From Acidocella sp. (GTDB taxonomy: Bacteria > Pseudomonadota > Alphaproteobacteria > Acetobacterales > Acetobacteraceae): 24,966 bases of DNA. Under the pieces are notes generated by a model. It saw only the letters and a list, made by a program, of their open reading frames with translations, did no database searches and was not told the DNA's origin. Below are positions 1 through 7,187 of the stretch, in pieces. The stretch is from contig JAQNCU010000007.1 in assembly GCA_029077775.1 (NCBI GenBank), positions 1 to 24,966 of the forward strand, written 5' to 3'. Each line of letters opens with the position of its first letter. Position 1 is the stretch's first letter. The position numbers were made by a program, and so were the translations under genes.

Positions 1-29
1 GCGATCAGGGTGGTGATGGCGGAAGGAAA

Positions 30-2825
30 ATGGTGATCCAGCAGATCGACCTCGTTGTCTTGTTTACGGACATCGAGGGTTCGAGCGCCCGTTGGGAGCA
101 TTATACCAGCGCCATGGGAGAAGCCGTTGCCCGGCACGACCACTTGCTGACCAGCGTCATTCTCAATCACGGCGGGATCGTATTCAAATCTCGTGGTGAC
201 GGGTTATGCGCCGTGTTCCCTTCGGCAGAACAGGCGCTACACGCCGCCCTTCACGCCCAACACGGCCTGAGTCGCGCTGATTTTATGTCGGTCGGCGGGT
301 TGCGCGTGCGCATCGCGGTACATCTCGGCCCCGCCGAGGCACGCGATGGCGATTTTTTCGGCCCAGCGGTAAACCGCGTGGCGCGCCTGCTCGATATCGG
401 CCATGGCGGGCAAATCCTGGTATCGGGCCCGGCAGCGGCAGCGGTCGCCAAGGCGCGGCTTCCCGCCGGGGCCGCCCTGCGCAGCCTGGGTGCCCACCGT
501 CTGCGCGATCTGCGCCACCCCGAGCAGGTTTTTCAGCTTGCCGTTGAGGGATTGCCAGACGAATTTCCGCCTTTGCGATCCCTGACCAGCGTCACCACGA
601 ATTTACCCATCCAAACCAGCGATTTTTTCGGTCGAGACGCAGAATTATCCGCACTTCGAGACGTGCTGAAAACACATCGTCTGATCACGCTGCTCGGCCC
701 CGGCGGCATCGGAAAAACCAGGCTGGCGCTCCAGGCCGCTGCCGAGCCCATGGACGGCGCCCCCGACGGGGTTTGGCTCGTGGAACTGGCGGGCCTGACA
801 GACGAGGCCCAGGTCCCGCAAGCTGTCGCTGCGATTTTCAACATCAATCTCAATGTCGGCGGATCACCGGTTGAGCAGATCGCCAACGCGCTGCACACAA
901 GCCGGCTCCTTCTGGTCCTCGATAATTGCGAGCATCTGGTTGCCGCCGTCGCGGCCCTGGCTGATACGGTTTTAAGCCGTGGACAGAATGTCATGATCCT
1001 GGCAACCAGCCGGATGCCGCTCGGTATCGCAGGCGAGCAAATCTTCGCAGTTCCGGCGCTCAGTCTCCCGGAGCCCACTACCAAGCTTACCGCAAATCAG
1101 GTGATGCAGCACGCCTCAATCCAGCTTTTTGTAGCCCGCGCGCGTGCAGCGTCCCCTGAGTTCAATCTGGATGACACCACCGCGCCAGACATTGCCGCCA
1201 TCTGCCAGCGGCTTGATGGTATCGCTTTGGCGATCGAGCTGGCGGCGGCGAGAACCCGAATGCTGCGGCCAGCCGAATTGCTGGCACGTCTGAATGACCG
1301 CTTCCGAATATTAACGGGCGGATCGCGCGCGGTCTTGCCGCGCCATCAAACCATGCGCGCATTGATCGATTGGAGCTTCGATCTGTTGTCACCGCCAGAG
1401 CGTTTGGTCTTATCCCGTCTGGCGGTGTTCGCGGGCAGCTTCACCATCGCAGGTGCCGAGGCCGTGGTCGCGGGTGGGCAAATCCACGAACGCGAAATAT
1501 TCGACATGATCGGGCAACTGCTCGACAAATCATTTCTCGTCCGGCTGCCGCAGTTTGGCGCCGAATCGCGGTTCAGGTTGCTTGAAACAACCCGGCATTA
1601 TGCACTGGAAAAACTCGATCAAAACGGGGAGACCGAGAAATTTCGACGTAGCCTCGCCGTCTACATGATCAGGCTTTTCAGCACGGCGCGGGACCGATGG
1701 CCCGAGGCCGATGCGGAATTATGGCGCGCGGAATTTGATCCTGAGATCGACAATCTGCGGGCCGCTATCGGTTGGGCGTTTGGCAAGCCGGGCGACCCTG
1801 CACTTGGCATCGCGCTCGTTTCACGCCGTTTCTGGGCCGGGCGCGGGGGGTTGATCTCGTATAGCGAGGAAATGTCCGGCGTGGAAAGTGCTATCTCATG
1901 CATCACCGCCGAGACGCCGTTGGCAGATGAAGCATGGATCAGGCTCGGCACGTCGTATATGCCGTCGCTCGGCTACGCGCAGGACAGCGCCTCGGCCATG
2001 CGCGCCCTGGCGCTGTTTCGCACCCTTGGCGACCAACAGCTCATCTGCTTTTCCGCGATGCGCGTGGCACTCCGGATGACCAAGCCTGACAGCCTGGAAG
2101 CCGCGCAGACCTTTATCGAGGAGGTCACCACAAGCCTTCCACACTTGCCACATAACCGCATCCGCAGCGTGGTCCTAGGCTATCTGGGGACAGTCGCGGT
2201 GGTCGGCGGCGGTAGCCTATTCGGTCTCGCGCGCCGCTATTTTGACCAATCCCTGGCAATCGCTGAACGATTCAACGACCATACCCAGCGTGCCATCATC
2301 CGCCATAATCTGGCCGAGCTGGAGGGCGTTCTCGGGAATTACGAAGCTGCCATCGCACAAGCCCTGATCGTGGCGGGCGATCGGCGCGCCCGATACGACG
2401 CGCTGGGCCTGGGATCCACCTTGACCAATCTCGTCGCCTATGCCGCGCTCAACCACGACATCACCACCGCCCAACAGGCCGCAACCGAAGCGTCAATTCT
2501 GTTGCGCGATAGTGATAATCGGGTCGACGGCGCGGTCTTCGCCGGCAATGTGGCGCTGTTGGCGTCATGCCTTGGGTTGATGCCCGTCAGCGCCACGCTC
2601 GCCGGGTTCTGCGACGCGTTTTTCGTTGGTCACGCCATGGCGCGTGAGCCGCTGGAACAAAGGGTCTGGTCTCGCCTTACCGAGGCGCTCGACCTCGCCA
2701 TTGCCACCGGCATCATCAGCCAGGAGGCATGTAACGCTGCCAAGGCGGCGGGCGCGACGCTGTCCCTGGAAAAGGCGCTACTTGTTGCTGGCACCGTCTC
2801 AAACTGGCAACCCGTTGATCTGTAA
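30..2825 (+). CDS. Class III nucleotide cyclase domain fused to NB-ARC/AAA-like NTPase and TPR-like region
   Basis: A 931-residue multidomain signalling protein. Residues about 5-130 form a class III adenylate/guanylate cyclase domain. By motif alignment all six usual catalytic positions are present: metal-binding Asp14 (FTDIEGS) and Asp57 (GDG), substrate-selecting Lys53 and Asp108, and transition-state Asn115 and Arg119 (FGPAVNRVAR). The Lys/Asp pair suggests ATP as substrate. An NTPase follows, with Walker A GPGGIGKT (223-230), Walker B LLLVLDNCEHL (293-303), a sensor-like ILATSR (323-328) and a GIALAIELAA motif. A winged-helix-like segment and a helical, TPR-like C-terminal half without a DNA-binding tail come next. 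No membrane segment is evident. ATG at 30 is preceded by GGAAGGA, but the frame is open to the window edge, so a longer start is possible. Substrate and output are unknown. Confidence 0.85.
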   Translation: MVIQQIDLVVLFTDIEGSSARWEHYTSAMGEAVARHDHLLTSVILNHGGIVFKSRGDGLCAVFPSAEQALHAALHAQHGLSRADFMSVGGLRVRIAVHLGPAEARDGDFFGPAVNRVARLLDIGHGGQILVSGPAAAAVAKARLPAGAALRSLGAHRLRDLRHPEQVFQLAVEGLPDEFPPLRSLTSVTTNLPIQTSDFFGRDAELSALRDVLKTHRLITLLGPGGIGKTRLALQAAAEPMDGAPDGVWLVELAGLTDEAQVPQAVAAIFNINLNVGGSPVEQIANALHTSRLLLVLDNCEHLVAAVAALADTVLSRGQNVMILATSRMPLGIAGEQIFAVPALSLPEPTTKLTANQVMQHASIQLFVARARAASPEFNLDDTTAPDIAAICQRLDGIALAIELAAARTRMLRPAELLARLNDRFRILTGGSRAVLPRHQTMRALIDWSFDLLSPPERLVLSRLAVFAGSFTIAGAEAVVAGGQIHEREIFDMIGQLLDKSFLVRLPQFGAESRFRLLETTRHYALEKLDQNGETEKFRRSLAVYMIRLFSTARDRWPEADAELWRAEFDPEIDNLRAAIGWAFGKPGDPALGIALVSRRFWAGRGGLISYSEEMSGVESAISCITAETPLADEAWIRLGTSYMPSLGYAQDSASAMRALALFRTLGDQQLICFSAMRVALRMTKPDSLEAAQTFIEEVTTSLPHLPHNRIRSVVLGYLGTVAVVGGGSLFGLARRYFDQSLAIAERFNDHTQRAIIRHNLAELEGVLGNYEAAIAQALIVAGDRRARYDALGLGSTLTNLVAYAALNHDITTAQQAATEASILLRDSDNRVDGAVFAGNVALLASCLGLMPVSATLAGFCDAFFVGHAMAREPLEQRVWSRLTEALDLAIATGIISQEACNAAKAAGATLSLEKALLVAGTVSNWQPVDL

Positions 2826-2984
2826 AACAGCCGCTGCGGCGGGCGGCCTGAGAAGAGCCGGAAGCGTCTCGAGACAAGGCAAACGCGGCGCGCGCTCGGG
2901 CATCCTCTCCCAAACCGCCAACGCAACAAAAACTGCGAGTGCGAGCCCTGAGAGAAAAGCCGGCAGCAGCATAATGTAGACCAT
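2799..2984 (-). CDS. Possible small single-pass membrane protein, 61 aa
   Basis: An unrecognised short ORF. Residues 2-24 form one strongly hydrophobic segment (IMLLPAFLSGLALAVFVALAV), followed by a short charged stretch and a Pro/Ala-rich tail, as expected of a small inner-membrane protein. Support is the start context: AAGGA (2994-2998) lies 9 nt before the ATG, and a weak promoter-like pair (TTGTCG, 17 nt, GATATT) sits just upstream on the same strand. The last nine codons overlap the 3' end of the cyclase gene tail to tail. The evidence is only a ribosome binding site and composition, so it could be spurious. Confidence 0.4.
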   Translation of the reverse strand: MVYIMLLPAFLSGLALAVFVALAVWERMPERAPRLPCLETLPALLRPPAAAAVLQINGLPV

Positions 2985-3383
2985 GTCTCGAATTCCTTAA
3001 TATCGGGTTACCTGATTGTTCCGACAATTTAAGAATACCGTGCTGTTATGAATCGTCCGTAAACCAATCACGCCCGCTGCTCGTAAACCCGGAATGATGT
3101 GATCCACGTCACAATGCTGCACCTGCGAAGGCAAAAAACGCCGCATTCCGCCATATTTCACCATGACAAATCGAAATGGCTGTGTCAGCGTAAGGTTGAT
3201 GTTTGTTTCGTTTATGGTTCATTAATCGAACATTACACGTGCCACGCATCAAACCGAATCCGGCGCCTGTCAGAAATACGACCTACTGGCGGTGTGGCGG
3301 TTATTCATCTTGAACCCTGTGATCGGAGTGCGGCCGATGACGTCCATGATGCCTGTATCGTTAAAAAATCGGATGAGCCACCC
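2985..3383. other. 399-bp noncoding leader between the small minus-strand ORF and the ureide operon
   Basis: This stretch is visibly more AT-rich than its neighbours, as expected of a regulatory region. It holds a CRP/FNR-type dyad (3098-3113), two copies of CGTAAACC (3058-3065 and 3082-3089, 24 bp apart) and an AT-rich tract around 3200-3235. The frame of the downstream hydrolase stays open from 3099, but the residues it would add (3099-3383) do not resemble the family and are taken as leader. I found no convincing sigma-70 promoter. Confidence 0.5.
3098..3113. promoter_or_regulatory. CRP-type dyad TGTGATCCACGTCACA
   Basis: The sequence is an exact TGTGA-N6-TCACA inverted repeat, the core consensus of cAMP receptor protein sites in gammaproteobacteria and of some CRP/FNR-type regulators elsewhere. 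It lies about 270 bp before the start of the ureide operon. No CRP gene is in the window, but a cyclase gene lies just upstream. The sequence match is seen directly; the regulator is inferred. Confidence 0.5.
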
Positions 3384-4064
3384 ATGGGGTTGAGCATTGG
3401 CGCGCGCCCCTACCCATTTTTAATGCACCCATCGCGCACGGCCTTTCTGGTCATTGACATGCAGCGTGATTTTCTGGAGCCAGGCGGGTTTGGCGCGGCT
3501 CTGGGCAACGATATCGGTCAGTTGCGCACGGCGATCATGCCCATAAAATTGATGCTTGATGCCTGCCGGGCCACCAACATGATGGTGATCCACACGCGGG
3601 AGGGCCACCGCCCGGATTTGAGCGATCTCTCGGCTGCCAAACATGCCCGGGGCCGCTTTGCAACCCGCATCGGCGATGCTGGCCCGATGGGCCGCATCCT
3701 GGTGCGCGGCGCGGCGGGGCATGAGATCATCCCGGAACTTGCCGCACAACCCGGCGAACCGGTGATCGACAAGCCCGGTAAAGGCGCGTTTTACGCGACC
3801 GACCTTGAGGCGATCCTGCGCGGACGGGGGATCACCCAGCTCATCATCGCGGGGGTTACAACCGAGGTTTGTGTCCACACTACATTGCGTGAGGCCAATG
3901 ACCGGGGTTTCGAGTGTCTGGTACTAGAAGACGGCACAGCCTCGTATTTTCCAGAATTTCATCGCGCGGCGCTCGACATGGCCTGCGCACAGGACGGTAT
4001 TTTTGGCTGGGTCGCACCGGCATCCGCGGTCATCGCCGCATTGAGAGAAGGAACTGAATCATGA
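3384..4064 (+). CDS. Isochorismatase-like cysteine hydrolase (biuret/ureidoacrylate/N-carbamoylsarcosine amidohydrolase type)
   Basis: A 226-residue cytoplasmic amidohydrolase that would cleave a ureido or carbamoyl amide, releasing ammonia and carbamate or CO2. The Asp-Lys-Cys triad is visible: Asp25 (IDMQRDF), Lys130 (VIDKPGKGAF) and Cys163 in GVTTEVC, the cis-peptide motif. Spacing matches that remembered for biuret hydrolase BiuH. HTREGHRPDL and the later REANDRG...VLEDGTASY also resemble BiuH-like proteins more than generic isochorismatases. The start was set at ATG 3384 because the family begins a few residues before PYP...RTAFLVIDMQ; the open frame further upstream adds unrelated sequence. 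Its stop overlaps the permease start (ATGA). Substrate could be biuret, ureidoacrylate or N-carbamoyl-beta-alanine; which one is not decided by sequence. Confidence 0.88.
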   Translation: MGLSIGARPYPFLMHPSRTAFLVIDMQRDFLEPGGFGAALGNDIGQLRTAIMPIKLMLDACRATNMMVIHTREGHRPDLSDLSAAKHARGRFATRIGDAGPMGRILVRGAAGHEIIPELAAQPGEPVIDKPGKGAFYATDLEAILRGRGITQLIIAGVTTEVCVHTTLREANDRGFECLVLEDGTASYFPEFHRAALDMACAQDGIFGWVAPASAVIAALREGTES

Positions 4065-5644
4065 GTGCCACTCTGAATAAGCCTGCATTTTGGGTACCTG
4101 GTGACTGGAACGGTTTTTTTGGCTTGTTCACCAACGTTCTTTTGAATGTCATTGTATTAACCGGGCTCTGTCTCGGCGTCGTTCACTTACCGGGCAATAT
4201 CGTGTTCGGTCGCATCCTGCCAGCACTCGGCATCGCGTTGCCACTCGGTAATTTATTCTACGCCTATCTCGCCTATCAACTCGCCAAAAAATCCGGTCGG
4301 GCAGATGTCACCGCGATGCCCTATGGCCCGAGCGTGCCGCACATGTTTCTCGTCGTGTTCGTGATCATGCTGCCAACCTATCTTAAAACAAACGACCCCA
4401 TAGCCGCCTGGGATGCCGGGCTCGCCTGGGCGTTCATCATTGGAATCATTGTCACGTTGGGGGCGTTTATTGGCCCCACCGTCCGCAAATACACGCCGCG
4501 CGCCGCCATGTTGGGCGCACTCGCGGGCATTTCCATCGCGTTCATCTCCATGCGCCCGGCATTTCAGTTTTTCCTGGTGCCCTGGCTCGGGTTCTTCTCG
4601 TTTGGCATCATCCTGATCAGCTGGATGTCACGTGTGAGGTTGCCATTTGGAATTCCGGGCGGTCTTGCCGCCGTTGTCATTGGCACCATCCTCGCCTGGG
4701 CGGGGGAATTCATGGGCCTCGACAATATCGTGGACCCAAGCGCCGTGGGGGCAGCGTTTTCGGCGTTCGGGCTGCACCTGCCTTTCCCCTCCGGGCATTT
4801 TCTCACGGGCCTCGCCGGCATTGGCCCCTTGCTCGTTACCGCCATCCCGCTCGGTATCTATAATTTCACCGAAGGGATGAACAATGTCGAAAGCGCATCC
4901 GCCGCCGGGGATAGTTACGATCTGCGGAAGATCCTGCTGGCCGATGGCATCGGCGCCATGGTCGGTGCGGTACTCGGCTCGCCATTTCCGCCCGCCGTCT
5001 ATATTGGGCATCCGGGCTGGAAGGCTGTCGGCGGCCGCATCGGTTATTCCCTTGCCACCGGTGTGGTCATCGCGCTGGTCTGTTTCCTCGGCATCACCGC
5101 TTTGCTGCTCGCCATTGTGCCCCTGGTCGCCATCCTTCCCATCCTTCTTTATATCGGTTTGGTCATCGGCGCCCAGGCGTTTGAGGCAACACCGCCACGT
5201 CATGCCCCTGCCGTCATCCTCGCTTTGCTGCCGAACATCGCCAATTGGTGCCAAAGCCAGATCGATGGCGCGCTCGGTGCCGCCGGAACCTCCGCCCAGG
5301 CGGTGGGGATGGCAAAACTTGCACAGAATGGCGTGATCTATCGCGGCATGGAGCTGTTCGGCGGCGGCGCGACTCTGGCTGGCCTGATACTGGGCGCCAT
5401 CGCCGCGTTCATCATCGACCGCGAATTTGAAAAGGCCGCCATCTATGCGGCAATCGGCGCTGTTTTGGCGTTTTTCGGGTTTATCAACGGCACACAACTC
5501 GCCTTTGGCAATTCCGCGCCAGTGGCCTTGGGCTATGCCGTACTGGCCGCTACCTGTCTGGTCTTTGGGCGCACCAGCCTGAAAATGGTTGCACAGCCCT
5601 ATCTGCCCGTTGAAATGACGCCGACCAGTGAGGTAGCGGAATAG
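4061..5644 (+). CDS. NCS2-like xanthine/uracil-type permease
   Basis: A 527-residue polytopic inner-membrane protein with about a dozen hydrophobic helices, consistent with the nucleobase/ascorbate (NCS2, AzgA-like) transporter fold. Residues about 78-95, KSGRADVTAMPYGPSVPH, and TEGMNNVESASAAGDSY (about 270-286) are in positions typical of the substrate-binding part of this family. It is a distant rather than canonical member, so uracil, xanthine or a ureide are all possible cargo. The ATG overlaps the hydrolase stop and is preceded by AAGGA, so translation is probably coupled. Placement between a ureido hydrolase and an amidase pair argues that it imports their substrate or a precursor. Confidence 0.82.
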   Translation: MSATLNKPAFWVPGDWNGFFGLFTNVLLNVIVLTGLCLGVVHLPGNIVFGRILPALGIALPLGNLFYAYLAYQLAKKSGRADVTAMPYGPSVPHMFLVVFVIMLPTYLKTNDPIAAWDAGLAWAFIIGIIVTLGAFIGPTVRKYTPRAAMLGALAGISIAFISMRPAFQFFLVPWLGFFSFGIILISWMSRVRLPFGIPGGLAAVVIGTILAWAGEFMGLDNIVDPSAVGAAFSAFGLHLPFPSGHFLTGLAGIGPLLVTAIPLGIYNFTEGMNNVESASAAGDSYDLRKILLADGIGAMVGAVLGSPFPPAVYIGHPGWKAVGGRIGYSLATGVVIALVCFLGITALLLAIVPLVAILPILLYIGLVIGAQAFEATPPRHAPAVILALLPNIANWCQSQIDGALGAAGTSAQAVGMAKLAQNGVIYRGMELFGGGATLAGLILGAIAAFIIDREFEKAAIYAAIGAVLAFFGFINGTQLAFGNSAPVALGYAVLAATCLVFGRTSLKMVAQPYLPVEMTPTSEVAE

Positions 5645-5646
5645 GT

Positions 5647-5832
5647 ATGGACCCTATCCCAACCGAAGCCGCATACCTCCAAGCCGCCAGCCTGATGCTT
5701 GGCCTACCGATCCGGCCCGAGCATCAGGCCGACGTTGCGGCCGCCTTCGCGGTATTGGGCACGCAGGCCCGGCTGATCACTGAGTTTTCACTGCCCGCAG
5801 ACATTGAAGCAGCACCTCGCTTCACGCCATGA
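5647..5832 (+). CDS. AtzG-like (DUF4089) small amidase subunit
   Basis: A 61-residue protein with the shape of the AtzG/HpxX family (DUF4089): YLQAASLMLGLPIRPEHQADVAAAF near the N terminus and a short tail ending FTP. In the characterised AtzE-AtzG system this small GatC-like subunit packs against the amidase and is needed for its stability. Here it starts 3 nt after the permease stop and its own stop overlaps the amidase start (ATGA), the order expected for a co-folding pair. The ribosome binding site is weak, so it probably depends on coupling from the permease gene. Confidence 0.82.
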   Translation: MDPIPTEAAYLQAASLMLGLPIRPEHQADVAAAFAVLGTQARLITEFSLPADIEAAPRFTP

Positions 5833-7178
5833 AGCTTTACGAGCACAGCGCGCACACCCTCGCCGCAATGGTCCATGGCGGCGAGGTTTCAGCGTCCGAG
5901 GTGCTTGAGGCGCATATCACACGGATCGAGGCTCTCGACCCGCTGCTTAACTGTTTTACCAATACAACATTTCCCCGCGCCCGTGCCGAGGCGGAAGCGG
6001 TGGACCGAAAAATCGCCATCGGCGCGGATCCGGGTCCTCTGGCCGGTGTGCCGATCGCCGTGAAAAATCTGTTCGATGTCCAGGGTCTCAGCACCCGCGC
6101 GGGCTCGAAAATATTTCGTAACGCGCCAGAAGCCACGGCGGACGCGCCGGTCCTCGCGCGGCTGATCCAGGCGGGTGCTATGTTGCTTGGCGCGTTGAAC
6201 ATGGATGAATTCGCCTATGGGTTCGTCACCGAGAACGCGCATGACGGTGCCACGCGCAATCCGCATGATATCTCGCGCGTGGCGGGCGGCTCATCGGGCG
6301 GGTCCGCCGCCGCCATCGCCGCCGGTTTCGCCGCCATCACCCTGGGCTCAGACACCAATGGCTCCATTCGCCTGCCCGCCGGGCTGTGCGGGATTTTCGG
6401 TCTGAAGCCGAGCTATGGCCGGATCGAGCGCACGGGGACATTTCCCTTTGTCGATAGTCTCGACCATCTCGGCCCGTTCGCCCGCAGCGCCACCGATCTT
6501 GCCCTCGCCTATGACATCATGAAGGATTGCGACATCTGCCGCCCCGCCCCGCTGCTCGACCCATCCCGGATCGCAGTGCTCGGCGGTTGGTTTGAGCAAG
6601 GCGCAGACCCGGAAATTCTAGCCGCCGTTGCCGCCGTCGCCCGGGGTTTGGGGGCGGCGGCACGGACCACGCTGCCCGCGGCGCATATCGCTCGCGCGGC
6701 GGCGTTTTGCATCACCGCGTTTGAAGGCGGTCAATTCCACAAACCCAATTTGATCGCCCGGCCCGAAGATTTCGACCCCGCAACCCGCCCGCGCCTGATC
6801 GCCGGAGCCTTGCAGCCCGCTGAGACGATCTACCAGGCGCAACGGTTCCGCACATGGTTCCGCGCTGAGGCAGAAAAACTTTTTGAGCGGTTCGATCTTC
6901 TGCTCGCCCCAGCATCGCCCTGCGTGGCACCGCTGATCGGCCAGGCAACCATGATCATCGGTGGCGAGGAGGTTCCGGTGCGCCCCAATCTCGGTCTCTA
7001 CACCCAACCGATCAGTTTTATTGGTCTGCCCGTGGTGTGCGTGCCGGTTACCGGCGGCGGCCTGCTGCCGCGCGGTGTGCAAATCATCGCGGCCCCAGGG
7101 CGGGAGCGCCTGGCACTCGCCGCCGCCACAATGCTGGAACGCGAGGGCGTGGTCGCTGCACCGCTCGCCGCGCTGTGA
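5829..7178 (+). CDS. AtzE-like amidase (amidase signature family)
   Basis: A 449-residue amidase with a complete Ser-cisSer-Lys triad: Lys79 (AVKN), Ser155 (GGSSGGS) and Ser179 (GSDTNGS). DTNGS in place of the usual DTGGS is typical of AtzE-type enzymes, which hydrolyse 1-carboxybiuret in cyanuric acid breakdown, and of the related HpxY of purine catabolism. Together with the AtzG-like subunit just before it, this supports a two-subunit ureide amidase. Substrate here is not fixed: N-carbamoyl-beta-alanine, oxalurate or carboxybiuret-like compounds are all conceivable. It meets the dihydropyrimidinase gene tail to tail with only 9 bp between them and no hairpin terminator. Confidence 0.87.
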   Translation: MKLYEHSAHTLAAMVHGGEVSASEVLEAHITRIEALDPLLNCFTNTTFPRARAEAEAVDRKIAIGADPGPLAGVPIAVKNLFDVQGLSTRAGSKIFRNAPEATADAPVLARLIQAGAMLLGALNMDEFAYGFVTENAHDGATRNPHDISRVAGGSSGGSAAAIAAGFAAITLGSDTNGSIRLPAGLCGIFGLKPSYGRIERTGTFPFVDSLDHLGPFARSATDLALAYDIMKDCDICRPAPLLDPSRIAVLGGWFEQGADPEILAAVAAVARGLGAAARTTLPAAHIARAAAFCITAFEGGQFHKPNLIARPEDFDPATRPRLIAGALQPAETIYQAQRFRTWFRAEAEKLFERFDLLLAPASPCVAPLIGQATMIIGGEEVPVRPNLGLYTQPISFIGLPVVCVPVTGGGLLPRGVQIIAAPGRERLALAAATMLEREGVVAAPLAAL

Positions 7179-7187
7179 CTCAATTGG

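Noticed and set aside
3099..3383. N-terminal extension of the cysteine hydrolase from an ATG at 3099
   Set aside because: The frame is open, but the 95 extra residues have atypical composition, overlap the CRP-type dyad and do not match the family N terminus.
4628..5497. 289-codon ORF opposite the permease gene
   Set aside because: Charged, low-hydrophobicity reading of the antisense strand of a membrane-protein gene, as expected of a shadow frame; no ribosome binding site or family likeness.
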